In this document: piece after piece, positions 43,539-52,399 of the stretch
Layout: each line of letters begins with the position of its first letter
How positions within the stretch are numbered: the stretch's first letter is position 1
DNA from: Mycobacteroides chelonae CCUG 47445
Lineage (GTDB): Bacteria; Actinomycetota; Actinomycetes; Mycobacteriales; Mycobacteriaceae
DNA length: 64,000 nucleotides
NCBI RefSeq assembly: GCF_001632805.1
Contig: NZ_CP007220.1
Span: forward strand, 682,001-746,000
Direction of reading: 5' to 3'
The notes under the pieces: model-generated
Told to the model about the DNA's origin: nothing
What the model saw: only the letters and a program-made list of their open reading frames with translations
Databases searched by the model: none
Translations under genes and position numbers: made by a program

Positions 43539-44825
43539 TTAGGTCGCCAGATCTTCGGTAAAGGCCTCGTCGGCAAGGTCTTCGAGCTCCTTGCCCTTGG
43601 TTTCAGGGCCCAGCAGGTATCCGACAATCGTCAGGATCCACAGCCCGCTCAGCGCAAGATACGGCGTTTGAATTCCGTAATGCGTTATGGCCCAGCCCAC
43701 CAGGGTAGGCGCGGCGATAGAGACGACGCGACCACCGCCGACCGCGATACCGAATCCGGTGCCACGCAACACAGTGGGGAACAGCTCGGCGACGTAGGTA
43801 TCGCCGACGCCCCACAGCCAACCGAGTGTCGCGATGGAGATGGCGCCGAACACCAGATACTGCGAGAGCGAGTCTGACGTGGCTCCCAGTGCAGTAGAAG
43901 CGATTTCGATTATTGCGGCGAGGATGGCCGAGGGGCGCCGCCCTATCCAGTCGGCGAGTGCGGTGCCGATGAAGACGAAGACGGCCTGCAGCAGAAAGAA
44001 GATCAGGGCGTAGCGGATCGCTTCCACCGAAGTGGCGTGGAACTTCTTGACGATATATGTGGTCAGGAAGAGTGTCATGCCCCAGTAGCCGATCGCGTTG
44101 GCGGTGTAGACCAGCCAGCCGACAATGAGCCGTCGACGCACGCCGGGGACATGCCACAGCGTGGGTTTGGTGGCGCCGCGTTCGACCTTGGCTTTCGTCT
44201 GGGTGTAGCGGTGAGATTCCTTGATGCCTTGCCGGGCAAGGAAAAGTACGACCGCGGGCACGATCGCGACGACGAATGCCGCCTGCCAGCCGAACCGTGG
44301 AACTAGGGCCAGGGCAACGCCGGCGGCGAGCACGTATCCCAGCGAGAACAGTGAAAAGATGACGCCGCCAACGCCTATGGCACGAGTCTTGGCGGGCCAC
44401 ACCTCGGCGGTGTAGGGGGCGCCGACCGCGAGCTCGCCGGCCCCGCCGACGCCCGTCAGGAACCGCAGCCCGGTGAATGCGGCGACGTTCGTGGTGAGAC
44501 CCGCCAGGGCGGTCGTGATGCCGTACAGCAGGATCGAGGCCCCGAGTGTCGTCTTGCGACCCCACCGGTCGGCGGCGAGACCGAAGCCGATGGTGCCGAT
44601 GGTGTAGCCGAGCAGAAAGATCGAGCCGATGTAGCCCGCCTGGGCCTCGGTGATGTGCAGCGTCTTCTTGATCTCGGGCAGCACCAGACCGTAGATGTTC
44701 ACCGCATACGAGTCGAAGCCGTACCCGAGGCCCGCTGTCACGGCGACGAAAAACGCCTGCCGGAAGGTCACTGGGCGGGATTGCCGCGCGGGTGTCTCGG
44801 TGGTTTCCTCAGCTGTCGACGTCAT
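43539..44825 (-). CDS. MFS sugar/organic-acid-type transporter
   Basis: 428 residues with twelve hydrophobic helices. Major-facilitator loop motifs are GLAADRWGRKTTLGA and DWIGRRPSAIL. It belongs to the MHS/AAHS-like (aromatic acid:proton symporter) type judged from PEIKKTLHITEAQAGYIGS. Acceptor and substrate are not identified. ATG at 44825 (MTSTAEETTE) is used. The frame continues beyond 44900 through the tRNA-Lys gene, which excludes the longer version. Confidence 0.85.
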   Translation of the reverse strand: MTSTAEETTETPARQSRPVTFRQAFFVAVTAGLGYGFDSYAVNIYGLVLPEIKKTLHITEAQAGYIGSIFLLGYTIGTIGFGLAADRWGRKTTLGASILLYGITTALAGLTTNVAAFTGLRFLTGVGGAGELAVGAPYTAEVWPAKTRAIGVGGVIFSLFSLGYVLAAGVALALVPRFGWQAAFVVAIVPAVVLFLARQGIKESHRYTQTKAKVERGATKPTLWHVPGVRRRLIVGWLVYTANAIGYWGMTLFLTTYIVKKFHATSVEAIRYALIFFLLQAVFVFIGTALADWIGRRPSAILAAIIEIASTALGATSDSLSQYLVFGAISIATLGWLWGVGDTYVAELFPTVLRGTGFGIAVGGGRVVSIAAPTLVGWAITHYGIQTPYLALSGLWILTIVGYLLGPETKGKELEDLADEAFTEDLAT

Positions 44826-44896
44826 TGCCCGAACGGTAGGCAGCGGGTGCGGGCCTGATAAGGCTCCTGCTCCCGCTGATTGCAACGGCGTGCTGG

Positions 44897-44969
44897 TGCC
44901 CCCACCAGGGCTCGAACCTGGGACCTGCGGATTAAAAGTCCGTAGCTCTACCAACTGAGCTATAGGGGC
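44897..44969 (-). tRNA. tRNA-Lys (anticodon TTT)
   Basis: 73 nt on the minus strand. Acceptor stem GCCCCTA/TGGGGGC, D-arm AGCTCAGTTGG, anticodon loop CTTTTAA giving TTT, and T-arm GGTTCGAGCC. No CCA is encoded. Lies between the MFS gene and the plus-strand tRNA cluster. Confidence 0.95.
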
Positions 44970-45108
44970 GCGGAGAGACAGGATACTGGTTGGCTCACCA
45001 CGCAAGCACCGTGGTTATCCGGTTTGGGTTCTGGGCGGGTTGTGCCCTAAGCTGGGCGAGCTCCCAACGCGACAAGCGTTGTGGGTACCCCGGAGAGATT
45101 CGGAATGG

Positions 45109-45181
45109 GCCCCCATCGTCTAGTGGCCTAGGACGCCGCCCTTTCACGGCGGTAGCACGGGTTCGAATCCCGTTGGGGGTA
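45109..45181 (+). tRNA. tRNA-Glu (anticodon TTC)
   Basis: 73 nt. Acceptor stem GCCCCCA/TGGGGGT, anticodon loop CTTTCAC giving TTC, T-arm GGGTTCGAATCCC. First of a plus-strand Glu-Asp-Phe cluster. Confidence 0.95.
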
Positions 45182-45210
45182 CGCAACCAGTCATACTGGG
45201 AGCAGAGTAA

Positions 45211-45284
45211 GGCCCTGTGGCGCAGTTGGTTAGCGCGCCGCCCTGTCACGGCGGAGGTCGCGGGTTCGAGTCCCGTCAGGGTCG
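45211..45284 (+). tRNA. tRNA-Asp (anticodon GTC)
   Basis: 74 nt. Acceptor stem GGCCCTG/CAGGGTC, anticodon loop CTGTCAC giving GTC, T-arm GGGTTCGAGTCCC. The identity G discriminator follows at 45284. Confidence 0.95.
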
Positions 45285-45321
45285 CCAGTACGGCGAGGCA
45301 GTATCTGTGGATCTGCCGTCC

Positions 45322-45398
45322 GGCCAGGTAGCTCAGTTGGTACGAGCGTCCGCCTGAAAAGCGGAAGGTCGCCGGTTCGATCCCGGCCCTGGCCACCA
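45322..45398 (+). tRNA. tRNA-Phe (anticodon GAA), integration target
   Basis: 77 nt with encoded CCA at 45396-45398. Acceptor stem GGCCAGG/CCTGGCC, anticodon loop with CTGAAAA giving GAA. Its 3' 50 bases (45349-45398) recur exactly at 61723-61772. The element therefore integrated here and restored the gene with its own copy of the 3' half. The original 3' end and terminator now lie at the far side. Confidence 0.95.
45349..45398 (+). repeat. attL (50-bp core in tRNA-Phe)
   Basis: Identical to 61723-61772. The identity begins TCCGCCTGAAAAGCGG in the anticodon stem and ends at the encoded CCA. Bases before and after differ between copies, so the core is exactly defined. Confidence 0.95.
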
Positions 45399-45429
45399 TT
45401 CTGACCTGCATGGACACGATTCGTGCACT

Positions 45430-46602
45430 CTATGGATTGATTTCTTCGTCCGGTTCTTGTCCGGTCTTCTCGCCCGTGTTTCGGGGCTTCGTCTCGTTCT
45501 TGTGCAGTTGGTCGAGATTCGTGGCCACTTGGTCGAGTTCGTCTGCGTAGAGGTCGCTGTAGATGTTGGCGGTCACGGTGGGTGTGGAGTGGCCCATGGT
45601 TTTCTGTACGTAGCGCAGGTCTGCGCCGGATTTCCGGGCCAGGCTGGCGTAGGTGTGCCGCAGATCATGGATAGTCAGCGGTGCGAGCTTGGTGGCTTTC
45701 AGAGCTTTCTTCCAGTGCGTGTGCCTGCGCCAGTTGTTCGAGCGCAGTAATGCTCCGTTGGGTGATGTCACGGCGGGTTCGTCGGGCTTGCGGCCGGCAA
45801 TACGCGGCGTGAGTGCGTCAATGACGACTTGGGGTAGAGGGACGGTGCGTTTGGAGTTGAGAGTCTTGGTTTGGCCGATGACGATGCGGCCTTCGACTTC
45901 GGGTGCGGCACGGCGAACGTGCAGGCGCTTGGCGTCGAGATCGATGTCACCGACGCGCAGGCCGACTAGCTCGGACCAGCGCAAGCCGGTATAGGCCAGG
46001 ATCGTGACAACATCACCCTGGTCGACGCAGGCGGCAGCCAGCGCGGCAACTTCCACGGTTGTGAGATAGCGGTGGCGCTCGCGTTCGGGGATGCGTCCAG
46101 GGGAGACACCGAGTGCGGGGTTGCGGTGGATACGACCATCCTCACGGGCGACCTCCAGAATGGAGCGCAGAAGCCGCAGGGTAGACACTTTCGCCCATGG
46201 CCCCACGGTGAGGGCGTCTAGGAACTTCTGTACGTCGGCGCGGCTGATTTCATCGACGGGCACATGGCCGAATCGCGGTTGGATGCGAAGCTGCCAGTGT
46301 TGCGTATAGCCGCTCCACGTCTTCGGCGATACCGCAGGCTTTTTCGTGGCCGCATATTGTTCCCAAATCGCTGCGAGCGGGGTGCGGCCCAGACGAGGGT
46401 CGAAACGCTGATGGCCTCGGGCAGCTTCATTGTCACGGTCGGCCTTGAACGCTTTGGCTTCTCGCAGCGTGGCGAACGTGGTCGAGGTTTCCGCCCAGCC
46501 AGACGAAGACGACGCGTCTCGTACGAGGTAGCGGACTTGATAGCGAGGTTGCCCGGATGCGCCAAGGCGCTTGCGGATTCCGCGCGGGGTGTTTCCGGCC
46601 AT
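45430..46602 (-). CDS. int: Tyrosine integrase
   Basis: 390 residues. An N-terminal arm-binding region (DPRLGRTPLAAIWEQYAATK) and SAM-like core-binding domain precede the catalytic domain. Active-site residues are Arg in TGLRWSEL, His-x2-Arg in IHDLRHTYASL, and Tyr in TANIYSDLY, with His in MGHST. It inserts and excises the element at tRNA-Phe, whose end lies 31 bp from its stop. ATG at 46602 overlaps the xis TGA by one base (TGATG), so the two are coupled. An upstream start at 46626 is less likely. Confidence 0.96.
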   Translation of the reverse strand: MAGNTPRGIRKRLGASGQPRYQVRYLVRDASSSSGWAETSTTFATLREAKAFKADRDNEAARGHQRFDPRLGRTPLAAIWEQYAATKKPAVSPKTWSGYTQHWQLRIQPRFGHVPVDEISRADVQKFLDALTVGPWAKVSTLRLLRSILEVAREDGRIHRNPALGVSPGRIPERERHRYLTTVEVAALAAACVDQGDVVTILAYTGLRWSELVGLRVGDIDLDAKRLHVRRAAPEVEGRIVIGQTKTLNSKRTVPLPQVVIDALTPRIAGRKPDEPAVTSPNGALLRSNNWRRHTHWKKALKATKLAPLTIHDLRHTYASLARKSGADLRYVQKTMGHSTPTVTANIYSDLYADELDQVATNLDQLHKNETKPRNTGEKTGQEPDEEINP

Positions 46603-46838
46603 CAGCGCGCGACCCCTTTGAGCCATTTGCGGACCTCGCCGCTATCCCAGCGACGTACCCGCTCGGACAGCGAGTAGCAAGGCGGGCCGACCTGCTGGCC
46701 GGTGGTTTCCCGGATCGCGGCCCACCGGTTCAGGGTGGCTGCGGAGACCCGCAGCAGCGCCGAAACCTGTTCGGCGGTCAACAGTTCTGGGAAGTTTCCG
46801 GATGCGATCAGGGCCTCTCGGATACCGTGGATCACCAT
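46602..46838 (-). CDS. xis: Excisionase (helix-turn-helix 17 type)
   Basis: 78 residues with a MerR-like winged helix: LLTAEQVSALLRVSAATLNR and a Trp-containing loop (RWAAIRE; RRWDSGEVRKWLKGV). It is the directionality factor that bends attachment DNA for excision and sits directly before int, as in pSAM2-type elements. The gap to the FtsK gene upstream is 5 bp, so transfer and excision may share one transcript. Confidence 0.85.
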   Translation of the reverse strand: MVIHGIREALIASGNFPELLTAEQVSALLRVSAATLNRWAAIRETTGQQVGPPCYSLSERVRRWDSGEVRKWLKGVAR

Positions 46839-46843
46839 CGATT

Positions 46844-48211
46844 CTATCCCTTCCGTGCTGTGGTGGTCGGTTGGTATTGGGTTGCAGTGGAACGGATTTG
46901 GTCGTCGGCCCAGTAGTGGGCCCGGACTTTCATGACGGCTCCGTCGTCGGCGATGACGTATCCGGTGCCGGGTTTATTGGGGTCGATGCGGTGTGCCGGT
47001 GCTTTATCTGCCATCCCGTCGCCCAGGACCATGTTCACCTCGTCGCGTGAGCGCAGCCGCAGGGCGATGGTTTGGGTGAACTGTCCGCGCATGGGCAGGA
47101 CCTCTTTGCGGGGGTCCTGCAAGAAGCCCACGACGACGATGCCCAGCCCCGCTGCCTTGCTCAACAACAGGGACAAAGACATGTTGGCCTGCTTCTTGAG
47201 CGCAGTGTCGGTCATGTAGTGCGTCAAGGTGGCCAGCTCATCAATGAGCAGCACCACCAGCGGGGACGCGGTGGTGGGGGTGTGGTTACGGCTGTTATCG
47301 GCCATACCTTCGCCGCGCTGTTTCATGATTTTTTCGAGGGCGGCAAGGGTTTTCACCGCATCTTCTTCGGTGGTGGCGATGTGGGTGAACAGCTTTTTTG
47401 TCGGTGCTAGTTCGATGCCGAATTTCAGATCGATCCCGATCAACTTGACCAGGCCAGCCGAGACGGCGGGGCCGAAGCCGCAGGCGATGCCCTGCAGCAG
47501 TGAGCCTTTCCCGGAACGGGAGCAGCCTACGCCCAGGGTGTGCCGCTGAGCAATCGGCAGCAGCCAGGAAGAACCGTTTTCGCAGAGCCCCAACTGGACA
47601 TGGGTTGCCGACACTGCCGACACGACCGGGGCCGTCGTCGCGGTGGTTGGGGTCGGTCCGGTGGGCGCGTTGCTCACTGCCGAGAGGTGTTCGCGCATCA
47701 CGAATTCCATGCGCACAGTGCCCGGAGCAACCACCGTGACGCGCGCCGAATGCGCCCCAGCGGCATCGCGGATCGCGGGCACGGCAGCTTCTAAGTCATC
47801 GACGGTCTGCCCGACACGAGTGCGGACCGTGGCGTACAGGCAGGTCTGTGAGGTGGCCACTTTCATCAGGGTTGGGTGCGTCCATACCGTCTCGGTGTGA
47901 ACCTTGCCTTCGCTATCCTTCTTGGTGACTTGTTCGGACACCGACAGTCCGCAGCGTCTGGCGATGTGTGACCAGCGGCCCCGTAGCCACCACCGCCACC
48001 GGGCACGCCGCAACGGGCCAGCCAGATAGCGCTCGAAACTGCCCGCGTCCGCGTGCTTCCACCAGGTCAACACAATCAGCGCGATACCGAAGATCACGGC
48101 CAACCAGATTCCGGTCATCGTGACCAGGTGGACGAGATCTACGCCTCCGCTCGGGTAGTAGGAGTAATCCGGCAGCTCCGGCATGGTGGGGTAGGGATAA
48201 TTCGGTGTCAT
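46844..48211 (-). CDS. FtsK/TraB-type conjugative DNA translocase
   Basis: 455 residues. An N-terminal membrane segment (LVTMTGIWLAVIFGIALIVL) precedes an FtsK-like ATPase. Walker A is GVGCSRSGKGSLLQG and Walker B is VVLLIDELATL. In AICEs this hexamer (TraSA/TraB) alone moves double-stranded plasmid DNA between mycelia or cells. It lacks the C-terminal gamma winged helix of FtsK. It overlaps the following (upstream) small gene by ATGA and lies in the same unit as xis and int. Confidence 0.9.
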   Translation of the reverse strand: MTPNYPYPTMPELPDYSYYPSGGVDLVHLVTMTGIWLAVIFGIALIVLTWWKHADAGSFERYLAGPLRRARWRWWLRGRWSHIARRCGLSVSEQVTKKDSEGKVHTETVWTHPTLMKVATSQTCLYATVRTRVGQTVDDLEAAVPAIRDAAGAHSARVTVVAPGTVRMEFVMREHLSAVSNAPTGPTPTTATTAPVVSAVSATHVQLGLCENGSSWLLPIAQRHTLGVGCSRSGKGSLLQGIACGFGPAVSAGLVKLIGIDLKFGIELAPTKKLFTHIATTEEDAVKTLAALEKIMKQRGEGMADNSRNHTPTTASPLVVLLIDELATLTHYMTDTALKKQANMSLSLLLSKAAGLGIVVVGFLQDPRKEVLPMRGQFTQTIALRLRSRDEVNMVLGDGMADKAPAHRIDPNKPGTGYVIADDGAVMKVRAHYWADDQIRSTATQYQPTTTARKG

Positions 48212-48627
48212 GACTGCGCTCCCGAACCTGCACGGGCAGAAGATGTTTGCTTGGTGGCGGCATCACGGATCAACTTCGCACCGTCGGCGATGACCCGGAT
48301 TTCCGTGACTCCGAAGATCGACACGCGGGTGCTGCCGAAGTCGCCGCCAGTGATCCGTGCCGACAGACCGTTGACCCCACTGACCGCGACTACGGTCCCC
48401 ACCGGCACATCGGCAGCCAATGCGTCCGGCATGACCAGGGTGGCCCCTGGCGTTACTCCGAGCGAGTCGCTGACGATTACTGACTCCACGCCCGAGACCG
48501 CGATCCCCGTAGCGTCGCACTCGCGTCCTGTGACTACGCGGCTTTCACCACGGCCTGAGTACAGCGAGCGCTGCCGGGGCTGGTTGGTCACCCATCCATA
48601 CAGCTCGCCTGTGTGTTTGATCTCCAT
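48208..48627 (-). CDS. AICE transfer-linked protein of unknown function
   Basis: 139 residues, mostly beta and glycine/valine-rich (VSGVESVIVSD; GATLVMPDALAADVPVGTVV). No signal peptide or membrane helix. ATG at 48627 is used, 8 bases after AAGGAG. Its last codons overlap the FtsK-like ATG, which ties it to transfer. It stands directly behind the GntR-box region (48648-48704), so it is the first gene of the repressed unit. I recognise no family. Confidence 0.6.
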   Translation of the reverse strand: MEIKHTGELYGWVTNQPRQRSLYSGRGESRVVTGRECDATGIAVSGVESVIVSDSLGVTPGATLVMPDALAADVPVGTVVAVSGVNGLSARITGGDFGSTRVSIFGVTEIRVIADGAKLIRDAATKQTSSARAGSGAQS

Positions 48628-48647
48628 TGCAATCACTCCTTACGCAT

Positions 48648-48704
48648 GGACTAGAGAACTCCTCTAGACAAGATTCAGCATACATAGTCGTCTAGAGGAG
48701 TCAA
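48648..48704. promoter_or_regulatory. Candidate GntR (KorSA-like) operator before the transfer genes
   Basis: ACTCCTCTAGAC (48659-48670) and GTCTAGAGGAGT (48690-48701) form an interrupted inverted repeat. Within it, TAGTCGTCTAGA (48685-48696) recurs inverted upstream of the GntR gene (52327-52338). GntR repressors of AICEs bind such sites in their own and the transfer promoters. Confidence 0.6.
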
Positions 48705-48873
48705 GGGGTGCTGAATTTGTGCGCCGATGTCCCCGCCACATTCGTGGTGTGCCTTCCGGGCAGAACGGGCCCAGTGGCGAAAAATCCCCACCTCGTACTG
48801 TTGGGCCCAGCTAGGGTTCGCCTTGGAGTTGCCTGGTCAATTGTGACCTCGTACTCGGCGAGGGAGGGCAATA

Positions 48874-51441
48874 GTGACGGATATGGCGACGCCACCGCAA
48901 CGGGTGGACCCACGTAACCTTCTCAGCGAGTGGGCAAATGCTTCGGATGAGTGGGTGCGTTTCATCGTTCGGCATGTACTGCAAGGAGGCGGCCCTCTCG
49001 GAGCTGGCGAAGAGGCTGGCGCGTACGCCCTCTTTCGGCAGGAGAAAGCGTTCGATGCCCGCGAGCTCCCCATTGAGGAACTGTTAGCCACTTTCGAAGG
49101 GGAGGATGAGGCGATCGAACCGCTGACGCTAACGTCCCTCTCCGAGGTCACCGGTGTCAACGCACTAGTTGAAGGCGGGAGCATCAAACCGGACGAAGGG
49201 CTTACGATCCTGTTCGGCGAGAACGGCACGGGTAAGACTGGATACTCCCGCATCTTTAAGGCTCTAGCGGCTAGCCGTACCGCTGACGCGATCCTCGGAA
49301 ACATCGAAACAAGCGCGCCGAAAGAAAAGTCTGCAGTCGTCTCCTATCTACTTGGCACAGAGTCGAAGACATACGTCTGGACTGGTCAGCATGGCGTCAC
49401 TCCGTTCACCAGGATCTCCATTTTTGACAGCCCTTGCGTCAGTTTTCACGTCGATGATGATCTTGAATATGTTTATGTACCAGTGGTATTGGCTCTTTTC
49501 AATCATGTGATTGCCGGTATTAAGTCAGTGCAAGGTCAGGTGGATGGAACTGTTCAGGACTTGCGGTCAGGCTCGACAGGAATCTTGTCGAGGTTTCCGC
49601 GCGCTGCCCGTGTGTATCCGCTTATCGAAACACTCGGGGCGGCTACAGATTTGGAAGAGTTGAGGGCGGCTGCCGATCCGGACCCGAACGTTGATGCTCG
49701 TATCGCCGATTTGCGTCGCACAGTCGCCGCATTGGAAGGAGACACGATCGGCGCCCAGATCAAGCTCCAGCAGCGAGTCGTAAATGTTCTAACTCAGGCG
49801 GTCGCCTCTGCTACCGCGGTTGCCGACTTCGATGTGGTCTCCTACGACGGCGAACTGATCACGCGCGCAGGTCTTCAAGAGGACTACCGCACATTTCGTA
49901 CGGCGTTGTTCGCGGCGGCGGATCTTCCTGCTGAGCCCGATGACACCTGGGGCGGCTTCATTGAGGCGGGTGTGGCGTATCGGGCGCACCTTGTTGGTCA
50001 GGGAGTCCACGATATCGACCGTTGTCTGTACTGCCGTCAGCCGTTGGACGAGGCTGCGCGGGCACTCGTCAGTAAGTACTCCGTGTATTTAGAAGACAAG
50101 ATCGCCGGTGAGATCGCCGCGTCGAAAATGCGGCTAGACGCGCTCACTGAACCTGTCATGTCAACCCAGATCGGAGATGCTTCCACGTTCGCTGGCGAGT
50201 ATGCCGAGACCGATGACAAGCCAACGTTCCACGCCGAACTAGATCGGACGCTGGACATCATCGCCAAGCTAACTCAGCATATTCAGACTGCATCGAGCGT
50301 TGAGCCCAGTCTGACCGGACCCGCCGCCGAAGACGCCCGTGTACTAGCCGCGGCGCTAGCGGACACCACGCAAGCGGTAACCGAGTTGAGAAAACAAGCC
50401 GCCGCAGGGGCCGAGGCGCTCGTAGAGAAGAAGAAGGAGCTGATTGAACTCGAAGCTGCAGCCGAGTTAACAAAGTCATGGTCGCTAATCGAGTCGCGTG
50501 TACATGACGCCAAACACGCCGACCGGTTAACACTTCTTGCGAAGCCGATGCCAGGCCTCTTGCGTACGGTCACTGGACTCGCTAAAACTGCGAGCGACCA
50601 GATGATCAATGCAAGCTTCGACGCGCTGTTTAATGAAGAATGTGCAGCCCTTCGAGCACCCATGCTGAACGTGGAATTTGTCGGCCGTCAGGGGCGTGCA
50701 CATCGCCGGAAAGTACTCAGCGGCAAGCATAAGCCTTCGAAGGTTCTCTCCGAAGGAGAGCAGAAGGTGCTCGCAATGGCGGACTTTCTAGCGGAGGCGC
50801 GCCTCGCCGGCATTACTGCGCCGGTCATCTTCGACGACCCAGTCTCCAGTCTCGATCACCGTCGTATAAATGAGGTCGCACAACGTATCGTTGCACTCGT
50901 TGAGACAACGCAGGTGATCGTGTTCACCCACGACATTTTCTTCGCAACGACGTTGCTCACGCTTATGGACGAAACCAAGCGGTGCACATACTTTCAAGTA
51001 ACCGACGAGGATGGCAAGGGGCAGATTACTCGAGCCACTGGCCCTCGTTGGGATAGCTTGAACAACTTGAAGAAGAACATCAACGAGACTATTCAGGCGG
51101 CCAAGTCTCAACAGGGCGACGCCCGTGCGGCGCTCGTTCGTACCGGCTACGACTGGATCAGGTCCTGGTGCGAGGTGTTCACCGAGACCGAACTGCTTCA
51201 AGGGGTTACCCAGCGATACCAGCCCAACGTTCGCATGACCTGCCTTCCGAATATCAAGCCGGGGGCGCTCCCCGCCGCCATCAAGACCGTCAATCACATT
51301 TTCAAAGAGGCGTGTCGGTATATCGACGGGCATTCTCAACCGTTGCCTAGCCTCGGTGTCAGTCCTACCCTCGCGGGGCTCGAAGCTCACTGGCTCGAAC
51401 TGACGCAGGCCAGAACCGCTTACAACTCCGCCCAGGATTAA
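48874..51441 (+). CDS. SMC-like ABC ATPase with CxxC hook (candidate defence protein)
   Basis: 855 residues. A split ABC ATPase surrounds a long helical region. Walker A is GENGTGKT (115-122). C384 and C387 (CLYC) form a Zn-hook-like pair in the coiled-coil. LSEGEQ (625-630) is the signature, VIFDDPVSSLDH (from 651) holds Walker B Asp654/Asp655, and VIVFTHD is the H-loop. This is the Rad50/RloC/AAA_13 plan used by several phage-defence nucleases. The C-terminal about 130 residues contain RYIDGH (R815-H820), matching the R-x4-H pattern of HEPN RNases, but one match is weak evidence. GTG at 48874 follows GGGAGG. It stands alone on the plus strand. Confidence 0.7.
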   Translation: MTDMATPPQRVDPRNLLSEWANASDEWVRFIVRHVLQGGGPLGAGEEAGAYALFRQEKAFDARELPIEELLATFEGEDEAIEPLTLTSLSEVTGVNALVEGGSIKPDEGLTILFGENGTGKTGYSRIFKALAASRTADAILGNIETSAPKEKSAVVSYLLGTESKTYVWTGQHGVTPFTRISIFDSPCVSFHVDDDLEYVYVPVVLALFNHVIAGIKSVQGQVDGTVQDLRSGSTGILSRFPRAARVYPLIETLGAATDLEELRAAADPDPNVDARIADLRRTVAALEGDTIGAQIKLQQRVVNVLTQAVASATAVADFDVVSYDGELITRAGLQEDYRTFRTALFAAADLPAEPDDTWGGFIEAGVAYRAHLVGQGVHDIDRCLYCRQPLDEAARALVSKYSVYLEDKIAGEIAASKMRLDALTEPVMSTQIGDASTFAGEYAETDDKPTFHAELDRTLDIIAKLTQHIQTASSVEPSLTGPAAEDARVLAAALADTTQAVTELRKQAAAGAEALVEKKKELIELEAAAELTKSWSLIESRVHDAKHADRLTLLAKPMPGLLRTVTGLAKTASDQMINASFDALFNEECAALRAPMLNVEFVGRQGRAHRRKVLSGKHKPSKVLSEGEQKVLAMADFLAEARLAGITAPVIFDDPVSSLDHRRINEVAQRIVALVETTQVIVFTHDIFFATTLLTLMDETKRCTYFQVTDEDGKGQITRATGPRWDSLNNLKKNINETIQAAKSQQGDARAALVRTGYDWIRSWCEVFTETELLQGVTQRYQPNVRMTCLPNIKPGALPAAIKTVNHIFKEACRYIDGHSQPLPSLGVSPTLAGLEAHWLELTQARTAYNSAQD

Positions 51442-51523
51442 TCGCTCGCAATTTGGCGACAGATACGTTGCTCGGGATAAAGCATCGGTAGCTAGATAGC
51501 TGAGCTTGTAAACCTCTGAGGTT

Positions 51524-52303
51524 CTAGCGGGCCGAGAACTCGTATTCGAGCAAGTACGCAGGAGCCACCTTCACCGTGTCACAGACTTCGACTGCGATGT
51601 CATTCGTGTCGTAAGCCGTCCGTAGCACCGTCAGCACCGGCACCCCGGGTCCGATGCCCAGCGCTCGTCGTTCTGCAGGGGTGGGCATACGTGCCCCGAC
51701 CTCTTCGGTGAAGCGTGCGAGGGTGTGCCCAGCTTCTTCCAGTCGCGCGTAGATACCGCCCGGTCCTGTATCTGGCTGCTCGATTGGGGTGCCTTCGGCG
51801 AACGCGACTGGGATGTATGACACCGCTGTCTCAACCGGTCGGTCGTCCGCCAGGTAGCGCCTTGACCGCACAACAACTTTTGTTGTTGTCGGTATGCGAA
51901 GTCGTTCTGCAACAATGGAATTAGGCTTCTCGCGGCGAATGACGATATTGTCAACGCGCGGTGTATAGCCCATTTTTTCTGCTTCGACAGAGAATGCGGC
52001 TTTACCTTCGTGGCGATGTTTGCGTGCGAACCGGTCTGAGGCCAGCCGTCGGATCGGTGGACTTGGGCGGACGAACACTCCCCGGCCATGCTCGGAGACA
52101 ACGAGCCCTTCGCCGCGCAACTCCTGCACGGCCTGTCGAACGGTCATGCGAGCCACGCCGAAATGTTCAATCAGTTCAGTTTCAGACGGAAGGCGCTCGC
52201 CGTTGCCGAGCTGACGCGATTCGATTGCGGCCCTGAGCATGTCCGCGATCTGGCGATAGGGGGGACGGTCGTCCGCGCGGTCTACCTGGCCAAGTTGCAA
52301 CAC
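51524..52303 (-). CDS. GntR/UTRA repressor (KorSA-like)
   Basis: 259 residues. The winged helix shows PPYRQIADMLRAAIESRQ, LPSETELIEHFGVARMTVRQ and GLVVSEHGRGVFV. The C-terminal UTRA ligand domain spans residues about 100-250. KorSA of pSAM2 is of this type and represses transfer and pra. GTG at 52303. A TCTAGAC-containing site lies in its own promoter at 52326, identical over 12 bp (inverted) to one before the transfer gene, so autoregulation and control of transfer are likely. Confidence 0.85.
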   Translation of the reverse strand: MLQLGQVDRADDRPPYRQIADMLRAAIESRQLGNGERLPSETELIEHFGVARMTVRQAVQELRGEGLVVSEHGRGVFVRPSPPIRRLASDRFARKHRHEGKAAFSVEAEKMGYTPRVDNIVIRREKPNSIVAERLRIPTTTKVVVRSRRYLADDRPVETAVSYIPVAFAEGTPIEQPDTGPGGIYARLEEAGHTLARFTEEVGARMPTPAERRALGIGPGVPVLTVLRTAYDTNDIAVEVCDTVKVAPAYLLEYEFSAR

Positions 52304-52325
52304 CAGTCCAGCCTTCCCCTTGCAT

Positions 52326-52346
52326 GTCTAGACGACTAGTCTAGAG
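52326..52346. promoter_or_regulatory. Candidate GntR autoregulatory operator
   Basis: GTCTAGAC (52326-52333) is itself a perfect dyad, followed by ACTAGTCTAGAG. TCTAGACGACTA (52327-52338) is the inverse of TAGTCGTCTAGA at 48685. It lies between the divergent GntR and Nudix genes and may control both. Confidence 0.6.
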
Positions 52347-52399
52347 ATCACCGTTGCTTATGTCACTATGCGGCATCGGACTCGACAAAGGGGCACAAG

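Noticed and set aside
44826..45005. N-terminal extension of the MFS transporter
   Set aside because: The frame passes through the tRNA-Lys gene; translation begins at 44825 where the conserved N-terminus starts.
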